Shown here: positions 7,255-18,568 of the stretch, piece by piece | Layout of the letters: every line of letters starts with the position of its first letter | Position numbering within the stretch: the stretch's first letter is position 1 | Source of the DNA: Solimonas thermocellulolyticum | GTDB taxonomy: Bacteria > Pseudomonadota > Gammaproteobacteria > Nevskiales > Nevskiaceae | Direction: 5' to 3' | Length of the DNA: 64,000 nucleotides | Assembly (NCBI RefSeq): GCF_040327995.1 | Contig: NZ_JBEPIJ010000011.1 | Span: 1-64,000, forward strand | Translations under genes and position numbers: made by a program | The notes under the pieces: generated by a model | What the model saw: only the letters and a program-made list of their open reading frames with translations | The model's database searches: none | Told to the model about the DNA's origin: nothing

Positions 7255-9474
7255 TCATGCGCGCGCGTCAGACGTCCGGCCAGGAGCTTGGGCTTCCACC
7301 GGTTTGCCGTCCACGCTGGTCCACACCAGCACGTCCGAACCGCGCTCGAACGGCAGCTCGGCGATGCGTGCGACCGCCGCCTGGAGTTCCGGTGACGGAT
7401 CGATCGGTGCGGCACGCCCTTCGATCAGGTCGGTCGCGAACGCGGTCGCGCGCATGCGCAGGAACCGCTCTTCCATGTAGTGCCCGAACATCACCGCGTT
7501 CTGCACCGGGTAATACCCTTTCACGCGCACCCAATGCTTGGTCTGCGCCGCCGGCTCCCACACCGTGAACCAGCCGCCGGGCACCAGCAGGATGGACAGC
7601 AGCCCCTGCAGTTCCTTTTCGGGGCTCAGCGCAAGGCTGGCGGCGGGCGGCGCGTCCGGCACGCTCACGCGCAACTGGCCGGTTTCGGCGCTCTCGAATA
7701 CCGCTTCGTCGTCGTGATCGGCCAGATCGAGATAGGCCTGCAGCAATCCCGACAGCAACTCCTCGAGACGGCTGTCGGAGAAGCCGATGTTGGCCAGGCG
7801 CCGCGAGATGCTGGCGACGATTTCCGCTTCGACCGCCGCACGCTCGGCCGTGCTGCCCCGACGCGGTTGCAGACTGTCGATCACGCGGTCGACCAACTGC
7901 ATCGTCTGCGTCCACGACGCACCGTCGATGCCGTTGCGGATGTAGTCCAGGCACAGCAGCGGACCGAATCCGGACAGCATCAGCCGCATCACCCCCGGCG
8001 GCAGGCGCCGCTCGCCGATGCGCCGCTTGAGCTCGTGCGACACGATGCGGCGCACCCGCTCGACACGCGCCCGGTTCTTCTTTTGCCGCAGCTCTTCCTG
8101 CTCGCGCAGGAAGCCGTCGGCCAGGCGCTCGTCCACCGGCTCGGCCTGGGATGCGCGCAGCTTTTCGGGGTCGAGGTCGAACGACTTGCAAACGCTGTCG
8201 ATGAGCCCCTGCAGCTCGTTGACCATCTGCGGCTGCGGCGCGGCTTCGGCAGTGCCAAACTGCAGCAGCATCTCGAACAAGTCGTTGACCGTGCGCCGCG
8301 CCGGATGCTGTGGGTCGGCAAAGAAACGGCGGTCTGCGAGCGCCGCCTTCATCACCGGCAACTGCAGACGCGCGAGCATGGGTTTGAGATGATCCGGCAG
8401 ACGCGCGTCGCGATAGAAGCCGTCGAACATGCGCGCCACCAGGGCGACGTTCTGCGGCGGCAGCCAGCGCGGCGCCTGCGGCACGCGCCCCTGCGCGTAC
8501 GCGCCGAGGATCTGCGCGATCTCATGGGCAAGCATCGCATCGCCGTAAGCACTGCCCATCGCGGCAGCGGGCGGACCGACCCAGTGCGCCGGCATGCCGG
8601 GCAGCGACACCTGCGCGGCCGCCGGCGAGTTCATGGCGCCGCCTACCGATGACGCGGCAGCGGACATCGGCGCGGCGAATGCACTGAACGTGGACGGATC
8701 GAGCCCGCTGGCCCAGGCCGGCACGCCCGCTGCACTCTGCAACGCCGAACGCCCCAGCGACTCGCTCGCCTTGCGCGGCGGCGATGGGCCGTCGATACGC
8801 GGCTCGATCCCGTGCACCGCCAGCAACTGGTTGGCGCCGACGAAGACTTCCGACAGGCGCGCGATGACGACGCGATCGAAAAGCTTGTAGATGACCAGCT
8901 TGATCGGGAACTCGACCGGCAGATCGCGCATGGAGTTCTGGAATGCGCGGATGATGCGCGCGGGCGCCATCGATTCAGGGGAGACGCCGTCGCCGGCCAG
9001 GTCGGCCAGGCGCGCCAGCCGCCGCTGCAGCTCCACCAGTTCGTGCGCATGCAGCGACGCAGCCTTGCTCTCCATGCTGGTGACGGCGATGCGTTCTTCG
9101 AGCGCATCGCCGTCCTGCAACGACCACTGCGACATGTCGTCGAGATGGCTGCGGTCCTCCTCGTCTTGGCCGATGCCCGACAAAGCGGCGCGCAGGGACT
9201 CCTGGAACGCGCTGATGATCTTCGCGCGCTGCACGCGCACGATACGCATGGTGTCGAGATACAAGCGCTGCTCGTCGCCGGCGCGCGCCTTTTCGGCCGA
9301 GTCGAAGAGAATGTCGTCGGCCTTGTCGAACATCTCCCGGAGCTGCTCGCCGAGCACCGACACCGCCATCTCGTAGAGGGCCGAGACGATGGGATTGGAG
9401 ACCTTGCCAGTGGCGCCGGCGGCCTTGCGCGGCGCCGCCTCGGATCCCACCGTGGCTTGCGCTTGCAGACTCAT
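7255..9474 (-). CDS. DUF1631 family protein
   Basis: A 739-residue cytoplasmic protein that covers the full length usual for DUF1631. The N-terminal third is helical (NPIVSALYEMAVSVLGEQL, then ...FDKADDILFDSAEKARAGDEQ split across two helices). The middle (about 230–300) is an A/S/G/P-rich linker. A long helical region follows, and the C-terminal 150 residues are beta-rich (LLSILLVPGGWFTV, then W-V-R-V-K). The biochemical role of the family is not established. The gene is monocistronic, convergent with the small acidic protein. The only in-frame methionine near the conserved start is used. Confidence 0.88.
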   Translation of the reverse strand: MSLQAQATVGSEAAPRKAAGATGKVSNPIVSALYEMAVSVLGEQLREMFDKADDILFDSAEKARAGDEQRLYLDTMRIVRVQRAKIISAFQESLRAALSGIGQDEEDRSHLDDMSQWSLQDGDALEERIAVTSMESKAASLHAHELVELQRRLARLADLAGDGVSPESMAPARIIRAFQNSMRDLPVEFPIKLVIYKLFDRVVIARLSEVFVGANQLLAVHGIEPRIDGPSPPRKASESLGRSALQSAAGVPAWASGLDPSTFSAFAAPMSAAASSVGGAMNSPAAAQVSLPGMPAHWVGPPAAAMGSAYGDAMLAHEIAQILGAYAQGRVPQAPRWLPPQNVALVARMFDGFYRDARLPDHLKPMLARLQLPVMKAALADRRFFADPQHPARRTVNDLFEMLLQFGTAEAAPQPQMVNELQGLIDSVCKSFDLDPEKLRASQAEPVDERLADGFLREQEELRQKKNRARVERVRRIVSHELKRRIGERRLPPGVMRLMLSGFGPLLCLDYIRNGIDGASWTQTMQLVDRVIDSLQPRRGSTAERAAVEAEIVASISRRLANIGFSDSRLEELLSGLLQAYLDLADHDDEAVFESAETGQLRVSVPDAPPAASLALSPEKELQGLLSILLVPGGWFTVWEPAAQTKHWVRVKGYYPVQNAVMFGHYMEERFLRMRATAFATDLIEGRAAPIDPSPELQAAVARIAELPFERGSDVLVWTSVDGKPVEAQAPGRTSDARA

Positions 9475-9660
9475 ATGTGCCTCGCACTTCGCTATGGGGT
9501 CAGCAGCAAAACGCGGTCCCCGACCACCGGCCCAGCCATGCCTGACGATCGATGAACGTCATGTCACCTTTTTACCACAAGTGCATGACGAAAATTGTCT
9601 ACTTCCGCCACACGGCGACCACGGGCGGGCAGACGGTGCCCCCGCGGCGGCCCCGCTCCT

Positions 9661-10224
9661 TCAGACACAGCGCGTCGGCGCCGGCGCGTGCGCGAGCAAG
9701 AACTCCATCTGGTCTGCGAGAATGCGCCGGTTCGACAGGATCAGATACTCGGCCCGATTCGGCGTATACGGCACGGCCAGCAGCTTCATGCCGGCCTCCT
9801 CGGGCGTGCGGTCATCCTTGCGCTGATTGCACGTGCGGCAGGCCGTGACGCAGTTTTCCCAGACCGAGCGGCCGCCGCGCGAGGCGGGCAGGACGTGATC
9901 GCGCGTGAGCTGCGATGGCGGAAACCGCCGGCCGCAGTACAGACAGAGCTGACGGTCGCGCTGGAACAAGGTGCGGTTGGTCAGGGCCGGCACCTCGCGC
10001 GCATGTCGGCGCGAGCGGTCGGCCACGGCGATGATCGAGCCGATGCGCAGCTCGGAACGGCGGCCGGTGCGCGCGTTGATGCCGCCGCGGATCACGAAGC
10101 GCTCGGCACCGGCCTCCCAGCGCACCCGCTCGCGCGCGTACAGCACCACCGCCGTCTGCCAGTGGATCCAGGACACCGGCAAACCGCCGGCGTCGATTTT
10201 CAGGATTGCGGGAATGTCGTCCAT
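9661..10224 (-). CDS. HNH endonuclease family protein
   Basis: A 187-residue protein. The N-terminal half (about 1–95) is a conserved extension found in a widespread single-copy bacterial HNH group. The HNH domain lies at about residues 95–145: a CLYCG zinc knuckle, then TRDHVLPASRGG (catalytic His) and an ENCVTACRTCNQRK segment with the second zinc pair. The fold cleaves DNA in restriction, homing and repair enzymes. This subgroup is chromosomal and not linked to a methylase or intein here, so its target is unknown. It lies leftward between wbaP/gumD-like and DUF1631 genes, with 186 bases of non-coding DNA on its downstream side. Confidence 0.88.
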   Translation of the reverse strand: MDDIPAILKIDAGGLPVSWIHWQTAVVLYARERVRWEAGAERFVIRGGINARTGRRSELRIGSIIAVADRSRRHAREVPALTNRTLFQRDRQLCLYCGRRFPPSQLTRDHVLPASRGGRSVWENCVTACRTCNQRKDDRTPEEAGMKLLAVPYTPNRAEYLILSNRRILADQMEFLLAHAPAPTRCV

Positions 10225-10331
10225 CGGTACCCGGCACCGTGCCGCTGAATCCGGTAAACCTCATCAAAATAGAGCACTTGGCACGATATCTTGAGCTCCG
10301 CAACCCGGCAAGCCGCAGCCACTTTTTCCGT

Positions 10332-11711
10332 TCAATAGGCGTTGCGGTCGCGGATCACGAGCAGCAAGGTCTTGAGGATGATCTCGATGTCGAACAGCGG
10401 CGACCAGCGGCGGATGTACTCGAGGTCGTAACGCACGCGCTCTTCCATGTGCGCCAGCTCGTCGGTATTGCCGCGCAGTCCGTTGATCTGCGCCCAGCCG
10501 GTGATGCCGGGTTTGACTTTGTGCCGCAGCATGTAGCGCTTGACCGCCTTGCGGTAGTACTCGTTGTGCTGCACCGCGTGCGGACGCGGACCGACCAGGC
10601 TCATGTCACCCTTGAGGACGTTGACGAGCTGCGGCAGTTCATCCAGCGAGGTGCGCCGCAGGAAGCGGCCGATGCGGGTCACGCGCGGGTCGTGCCGTGA
10701 CACCTGCACGATGCAACCGTCCGGGTCGTTGATGCGCATGGTGCGGAACTTGTAGACGTCGAAACGCCGCCCGTTGAGGCCATAGCGCGCCTGCCGAAAG
10801 ATCACCGGGCCTGGCGAATCGAGGCGGATCGCGATGGCGATGAGCAGCATCACCGGGGCCAAGAGCATCAAACCGAGCGTGGATACGGTGATGTCGAAAA
10901 CGTATTTGTACACGCCATCGACTCCGAACAGCGGCGTCTCCGCCACGCGCAAGACCGGTACGCCCTCGATCTCGGAGAACTCGGCTCCGATCAGGTCAAG
11001 CAGCGAGTAGTCGGGCACGCAATAGACCGAGGCGGTCGTATCCCCCAGCGCATCGATCAGTTCGGTGACGCGGCCGATACCCTGTTCAGGGAGCATGATG
11101 AACACCACGTCCACGGCATGGTCGCGAACGTAAGGCACCAAGTCCCGCAGATGCCCGAGGCGCCGCCCGATGCGGGCCGAACGGCCGAGGCGCTGGTCGC
11201 TGCGATCATCGAAAAAGCCTTCGAGGTGATACAGCTCGGACTCGCGCAGGCTGCGCGCCAGCACCTGCGCCGAATCGCTGGCGAACACGATCACGGCGCG
11301 GCGCTGGCCCACGGCATCCGGCACGAAGCGGGCCGTGAACGCACGTGCGAGCACGTTGATCACGGCGAGCACCGCGGGTGTCATCACGAACCACGCGGTC
11401 AGGATCACGCGCGAGAAATACGCCGTGGTCTGGGTCACATAACCGAGAAACAATAGGAGCGCGAAGATCGCCGTCCAGTGGTAGAGCAAGCGCGTTCCCA
11501 CCGAGCCGGGGCGCCCCATGCGCCAGCGCGCCAAAAGATCGATACGACCGAGGACGAGAAAGGAAAACGCCGCGGCGAGCGCCGACACGATCCGGTAGGG
11601 CGTCGTGAACTGGCCGCTGTAGGCCATGGTGATCGCGTAGAGCAGTCCCGCGGCCACGCCTGCGTAGACCAGACCCTGTACGAAGGGGGCGGCAACGCGC
11701 GCCTTAGCCAT
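10332..11711 (-). CDS. Undecaprenyl-phosphate glucose phosphotransferase (WcaJ/GumD type)
   Basis: A 459-residue inner-membrane enzyme that transfers a sugar-1-phosphate, probably glucose, to undecaprenyl phosphate to start exopolysaccharide repeat units. Four N-terminal membrane helices span about residues 8–125. A CoA-binding-like domain follows (to about 240), then a further membrane-entering helix (LLAPVMLLIAIAIR) and the catalytic bac_transf domain. That domain carries FRQARYGLNGR, KFRTM and SLVGPRPHA, and ends in the family-typical KTLLLVIRDRNAY. The ATG at 11711 is preferred over a TTG 66 bases upstream because the first membrane helix begins directly after it. No other polysaccharide gene is adjacent. 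Confidence 0.88.
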   Translation of the reverse strand: MAKARVAAPFVQGLVYAGVAAGLLYAITMAYSGQFTTPYRIVSALAAAFSFLVLGRIDLLARWRMGRPGSVGTRLLYHWTAIFALLLFLGYVTQTTAYFSRVILTAWFVMTPAVLAVINVLARAFTARFVPDAVGQRRAVIVFASDSAQVLARSLRESELYHLEGFFDDRSDQRLGRSARIGRRLGHLRDLVPYVRDHAVDVVFIMLPEQGIGRVTELIDALGDTTASVYCVPDYSLLDLIGAEFSEIEGVPVLRVAETPLFGVDGVYKYVFDITVSTLGLMLLAPVMLLIAIAIRLDSPGPVIFRQARYGLNGRRFDVYKFRTMRINDPDGCIVQVSRHDPRVTRIGRFLRRTSLDELPQLVNVLKGDMSLVGPRPHAVQHNEYYRKAVKRYMLRHKVKPGITGWAQINGLRGNTDELAHMEERVRYDLEYIRRWSPLFDIEIILKTLLLVIRDRNAY

Positions 11712-12028
11712 GCGCACGCCTGTCCCGTGGTACCCCAGCTTCCCCCACGCTCGATTCACCCGATGCAAGTTCCTCAATGTACGCCTTCGGCAGCGCGTGT
11801 CAGGCTCGCAAAGCGCAAGCGGCTGCCGACGCGCTGTCGGCCGGCGCCGGCGCCAACCGCGCGCCGCAGTCGACCTTTATCGACCACGAATGGACCGGGT
11901 CACTGTAATCCCAGTCTGATCGCAGCCACAAGACCGTTCACGCGACACGAACGCCGCGGCCGCTTGAATCGGCGTGGGCAAGCCGCATGTTGGGCAGCAG
12001 TCACACCTCAAGCCTTCGGATAACCCAC
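11712..12028 (+). promoter_or_regulatory. Intergenic region with heat-shock (sigma-32) promoter of clpB
   Basis: These 317 bases carry no gene. At 11963–11990 a sigma-32-like promoter is visible: CTTGAAT, 13 bases, CCGCATGT, close to the consensus CTTGAAA-N13/15-CCCCATNT. A start about seven bases after it would give a leader of roughly 30 bases before the clpB ATG. The left part (11760–11880) contains GC-rich partial inverted repeats with no clear role. Confidence 0.72.
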
Positions 12029-14620
<2,592 letters not shown>

Positions 14621-14638
14621 GCGCACCGCAATACCAAA

Positions 14639-14653
14639 TGAGAACGTTTATCG
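14639..14653 (+). promoter_or_regulatory. Fur-box-like site upstream of the ferric ABC transporter
   Basis: TGAGAACGTTTATCG matches the 7-1-7 Fur consensus (TGATAAT-N-ATTATCA) at about 10 of 14 positions. It lies 75 bases before the start of the fbpC-like gene, which encodes iron uptake. The position suits repression by iron-loaded Fur. Confidence 0.55.
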
Positions 14654-14727
14654 TGTAGCATTGCGGACGCGGTGATCGCAGCGGCGCGGCCGGCGTTCGC
14701 CGGCCGCCGTCGTCTTCGCCGTAAACC

Positions 14728-15804
14728 GTGTCTGCCCTCATCCCCAGCCCGTCGCCTCGACCGCCCGCCGCCGCGCTGCAGATCGACGGCGTCAGCCGCC
14801 GCTACGGCGAGCGCCTCGCGGTCGCCGAGGTGTCGTGGAGCGCACACGCCGGCGAAACGGTGTGCCTGCTCGGGCACTCCGGCTGCGGCAAGACCACGCT
14901 GCTACGGCTGATCGCCGGCATCGAGGCGCCCGACAGCGGATGCATCCGCATCGACGGCGAGGCCGTGTCCGCGGCGGATCGCTTCGTGCCGGCGCAGCAT
15001 CGCCGTGTCGGCATGGTGTTCCAGGACTACGCCCTGTTCCCGCACCTTGACGTGCTCGACAACGTGATGTTCGGCCTGCGTGCGCAGCCGCGCGCGCAAC
15101 GCCTCGCCACCGCCCACGCCGCCCTCGAACGCGTCGGACTGGCCAGCCGTGCGCGGCACTTCCCGCACACCCTGTCCGGCGGCGAGCAGCAGCGTGTCGC
15201 CCTCGCGCGTGCGCTGGCGCCGGCGCCGCGTGTGTTGCTGATGGACGAGCCGTTCTCGAATCTCGACCGCCGTTTGCGCGATCGCGTGCGCGACGAGACC
15301 ATGGCCTTGTTGCGCGAGGCCGGCATCACCGCCGTGGTCGTCACGCACGACCCGCGCGAAGCGCTTTGCATCGCTGACCGCATCGTGCTGATGCATCGCG
15401 GCCGCGTCGAGCAGGATGCCACGCCGCAAGTGCTGTACCGCCAGCCGGCCAGCCTGTTCGCGGCCAGCTTTTTCAGCACCCTCAACGAGGTGCCGGGCGA
15501 GGTGCGCGGCGGCAGCGTCGAGACCGCACTCGGCCGCTTCGACGCCGGCCGCGTGAACGACGGGCCGGCCGTCGTCGGCCTACGGCCCCACGATCTACGC
15601 ATCGCGCAGCACGGCATCGCCGCAACCGTCGTCGACGCCCTGTTCCTCGGCGAGGTGATGCAACTGCGCGTGCAGGTCGCAAACCTCGCCACACCGCTGA
15701 TCGTGCATACCGCCCCAGCCGCGGCGACGCGGCGCGGCCAGATCGTACACCTCGGCGTCGCCCCCGACGCGGCGCTGGTATTTCCCCTGCCACCCGCCCA
15801 TTGA
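14728..15804 (+). CDS. fbpC: Ferric iron ABC transporter, ATP-binding protein
   Basis: A 358-residue ATPase that energises Fe(III) import across the inner membrane. The nucleotide-binding domain has Walker A GHSGCGKT (about residue 50), a Q-loop FQDYALFPH, the signature LSGGEQQR and Walker B LLMDEPFSNLD. A C-terminal regulatory domain of the TOBE type covers about 265–355 (VVGLRPHDLRI). The order Fbp ATPase, binding protein, permease and a Fur-like site upstream support iron rather than spermidine or maltose as cargo. The start is GTG. The next gene follows after nine bases. Confidence 0.9.
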   Translation: MSALIPSPSPRPPAAALQIDGVSRRYGERLAVAEVSWSAHAGETVCLLGHSGCGKTTLLRLIAGIEAPDSGCIRIDGEAVSAADRFVPAQHRRVGMVFQDYALFPHLDVLDNVMFGLRAQPRAQRLATAHAALERVGLASRARHFPHTLSGGEQQRVALARALAPAPRVLLMDEPFSNLDRRLRDRVRDETMALLREAGITAVVVTHDPREALCIADRIVLMHRGRVEQDATPQVLYRQPASLFAASFFSTLNEVPGEVRGGSVETALGRFDAGRVNDGPAVVGLRPHDLRIAQHGIAATVVDALFLGEVMQLRVQVANLATPLIVHTAPAAATRRGQIVHLGVAPDAALVFPLPPAH

Positions 15805-15813
15805 CACCGCCTG

Positions 15814-16839
15814 ATGATGAGCCTGCGCACCCTCCTGAGCCTCTGCACCATCGCCGTCGCGACCCTGTTCGGCAGCTTCCCCGCCCACGCCGAAACCGTC
15901 AACCTGTACACGACGCGCGAGCCCGGCCTGATCCAGCCGCTGCTCGATGCGTTCACGCGCGACACCGGTATCGCGGTCAACACCATCTTCATCAAGGACG
16001 GTCTGGCCGAGCGCGTCGCCGCCGAGGGCGAGCGCTCGCCGGCCGACGTGCTGATGACTGTCGATTTCGGCAACCTGATCGACCTGGTCGAACGCGACCT
16101 GGTGCAGCCGGTCGAGTCCGAGGCGCTGCGCAGCGCGATCCCGGCGGCGCTGCGCGATGCCCAAGGCCGCTGGTTCGCGCTGTCGCTGCGCGCACGTCTG
16201 GTCTACGCCGCCCGCGATCTCGAACTCGACGGGCTGACTTACGAAGATCTCGCCGATCCGCGCTGGAAAGGCCGCTTTTGCATGCGCTCCGGCCTGCACC
16301 CCTACAGCACCGCGCTGATTGCGGCCTACATCGCCCACCACGGCGAAGCGGCCGCCGAGACCTGGCTCAAGGGCCTCAAGGCCAATCTCGCGCGCAAGGC
16401 CGGCGGCGGCGACCGCGAGGTCGCGCGCGACATTCTCGGCGGTCTGTGCGACATCGGCGTCGGCAACTCCTACTACGTCGGCCGCATGCGCAGCGGCGCC
16501 GGCGGGCCGGAACAGAAGCGCTGGGGCGATGCGATCCAGGTCGTGCTGCCGCGGTTCGAAAGCGGCGGCACGCACGTCAACGTCTCCGGCGCGGCGGTTG
16601 CGCGCCACGCGCCCAACCGCAGCAACGCCGTGCGCCTGCTCGAGTACCTGGCTTCGCCGGCGGCGCAGCAGCTCTATGCGCAGGTCGATTTCGAGTATCC
16701 GGTCAATCCCGCCGCCGCGCCGGATCCGATCACGGCCGCCTACGGTGAACTGCACGCGGACACGCTGCCGCTCGTCGAGATCGCCAAGCACCGCAAAGCG
16801 GCGAGCCTGCTCGCCGAGCGCATCGGCTTCGACCAGTGA
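15814..16839 (+). CDS. fbpA: Ferric iron ABC transporter, periplasmic binding protein
   Basis: A 341-residue periplasmic protein that captures Fe(III) and delivers it to the permease. The signal peptide ends at about residue 27 (PAHA-ETV). The mature start ETVNLYTTREPGLIQPLL is the usual opening of the FbpA/FutA group. A SYYVGR segment near residue 223 provides the adjacent tyrosines used to bind iron in this family. The stop overlaps the permease start. The length is normal. Specificity for iron is strongly supported by the family, the Tyr pair and the Fur-like site. Confidence 0.92.
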   Translation: MMSLRTLLSLCTIAVATLFGSFPAHAETVNLYTTREPGLIQPLLDAFTRDTGIAVNTIFIKDGLAERVAAEGERSPADVLMTVDFGNLIDLVERDLVQPVESEALRSAIPAALRDAQGRWFALSLRARLVYAARDLELDGLTYEDLADPRWKGRFCMRSGLHPYSTALIAAYIAHHGEAAAETWLKGLKANLARKAGGGDREVARDILGGLCDIGVGNSYYVGRMRSGAGGPEQKRWGDAIQVVLPRFESGGTHVNVSGAAVARHAPNRSNAVRLLEYLASPAAQQLYAQVDFEYPVNPAAAPDPITAAYGELHADTLPLVEIAKHRKAASLLAERIGFDQ

Positions 16840-18515
16840 ACCCGATCACAATGCTGCGCAGCGGACACCTCTGGCGACTCGCCAGTCTGCTCGTCGCGGC
16901 GCTGGCGCTGCTGCCGCTGCTCGCACTGCTCGCCGCCGCACTGCAGGGCGACGCCAATGTGTGGCCGCATCTGCTGCAGCACGTACTGCCACCGACGCTG
17001 CGCGACACCGGCCTGCTGCTCGTCGGCGTCGGCGCGCTGGTGATCCTCATCGGCACCGCCTGCGCCTGGCTGGTGTCGGCCTACGACTTTCGCGGCCGCG
17101 CGCTGCTCGACTGGGCGCTGCTGCTGCCGCTGGCGGTGCCGACCTACATCGTCGCCTACGCCTACATGGATCTGCTGCACCCGATCGGACCGCTGCAGAC
17201 CGCGCTGCGCGCACTGCTGGGCATCGACAGCCCGCGCGACCTGCGCCTGCCGGAGGTCCGCTCGCTCGGCGGCTGCATCCTCGTGCTCGGCTTCGTGCTC
17301 TACCCTTACGTCTACCTGCCGACGCGCGCGCTGTTCTTGATGCAGTCGGCAACGCTGCTCGAAGCGGCGCGCACGCTCGGCGCCGGACCAGGCGCGGTGT
17401 TCTTGCGTGTCGCCCTGCCGCTGGCGCGCCCCGCGGTCGCGGTCGGCGCCAGCCTCGCGCTGATGGAGACGATCAACGACATCGGCGCCTCCGAGTTCCT
17501 CGGCGTGCGCACGCTGACGATCTCGATCTACTCGACCTGGGTCAACCGCACCGATCTGGCCGGCGCCGCGCAGATCGCACTGGCGATGCTCGCGCTGGTC
17601 GCCGCGCTCTTGCTGCTGGAACGCCGCGGCCGCCGCGCCCAGCGTTACGACGCCGCGGCGCAACGCGCGCGGCCGCTGGCGCCGACACGCCTGCGCGGCT
17701 TCGCCGGCGCCGGCGCGCTGATGCTCGGTTCCATCCCGGTGCTGCTCGGCTTCGTCGCGCCGGCGCTGTACCTCGTCGACCAGAGCATCGCGCGCCTGCG
17801 CTTTTCCGGCCTGCCGCCGGCGCTGCTCGACGCCACGCTCAACACGGTGACGCTGGCGGCACTGGCGACCGCGGTCACCGTCGCGCTGGGTACGCTCGTC
17901 GCCGCCGCCGTGCGCCTGGTCCCCGGCGTGACGACGCGGTGCTGCGAGCGCATCGCCGGGCTCGGCTACGCGGTGCCGGGCACGGTGCTCGCGATCGGCC
18001 TGCTCGGTCCACTCGGCGCCTTCGATGTCTGGGCCGGCGACGCGCTCGAACGCCAGTTCGGCGCCTCGGTCGGCTTGCTCACGCTCGGCTCCGGCGCCGC
18101 ACTGATCTACGCCTACTCGGCACGCTTTCTCGCGGTATCGGTCGGCGGCGTCGAATCCGGTTTCGCGCGCATTGCCCCGGCGCTCGACCATGCCGCACGC
18201 ACGCTCGGCGAAGGCAGTGTCGGTGTGCTGCGCCGCGTACATCTGCCGCTGCTGCACCCGGCGCTCGCCGCCGCCGCGCTGCTGGTGTTCGTCGACTGCA
18301 TGAAGGAACTGCCAGCAACGCTGCTGCTGCGCCCGTTGAACTTCGAGACGCTGGCGACCACGCTCTACGGCGAGGCCGCACGCGGCACTTACGAGGACGG
18401 CGCCGTCGCCGCGCTGATCATCGTGCTCGCCGGCCTGCTGCCGGTGATGCTGCTGGCGCGCGTCGGCCGGCGGACCGAGCCGACGGCGGCCGCGGTGGCG
18501 CGTCCGACCGCTTGA
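16836..18515 (+). CDS. fbpB: Ferric iron ABC transporter, fused permease
   Basis: A 559-residue inner-membrane protein with two consecutive permease domains, about 12 predicted helices. This is the usual one-chain permease of Fbp/Sfu iron importers. Each half carries an EAA-type coupling loop (EAARTLGAGPGAVF near residue 180, and HAARTLGEGSVGVL near 455) that contacts the ATPase. The GTG start overlaps the binding-protein stop by four bases (GTGA). It is the last gene of the three-gene operon and ends 54 bases from the convergent FTR1 gene. Confidence 0.92.
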   Translation: MNPITMLRSGHLWRLASLLVAALALLPLLALLAAALQGDANVWPHLLQHVLPPTLRDTGLLLVGVGALVILIGTACAWLVSAYDFRGRALLDWALLLPLAVPTYIVAYAYMDLLHPIGPLQTALRALLGIDSPRDLRLPEVRSLGGCILVLGFVLYPYVYLPTRALFLMQSATLLEAARTLGAGPGAVFLRVALPLARPAVAVGASLALMETINDIGASEFLGVRTLTISIYSTWVNRTDLAGAAQIALAMLALVAALLLLERRGRRAQRYDAAAQRARPLAPTRLRGFAGAGALMLGSIPVLLGFVAPALYLVDQSIARLRFSGLPPALLDATLNTVTLAALATAVTVALGTLVAAAVRLVPGVTTRCCERIAGLGYAVPGTVLAIGLLGPLGAFDVWAGDALERQFGASVGLLTLGSGAALIYAYSARFLAVSVGGVESGFARIAPALDHAARTLGEGSVGVLRRVHLPLLHPALAAAALLVFVDCMKELPATLLLRPLNFETLATTLYGEAARGTYEDGAVAALIIVLAGLLPVMLLARVGRRTEPTAAAVARPTA

Positions 18516-18568
18516 GGCGTGCTCTCGCGGCTCATCGGCGGAGCACGCCCACGAGCCCGGAGGAGGCT

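Noticed and set aside
9475..9660. Small gene or RNA between the HNH and DUF1631 genes
   Set aside because: Short frames here lack ribosome sites and recognisable products, and no stable conserved RNA fold is apparent.
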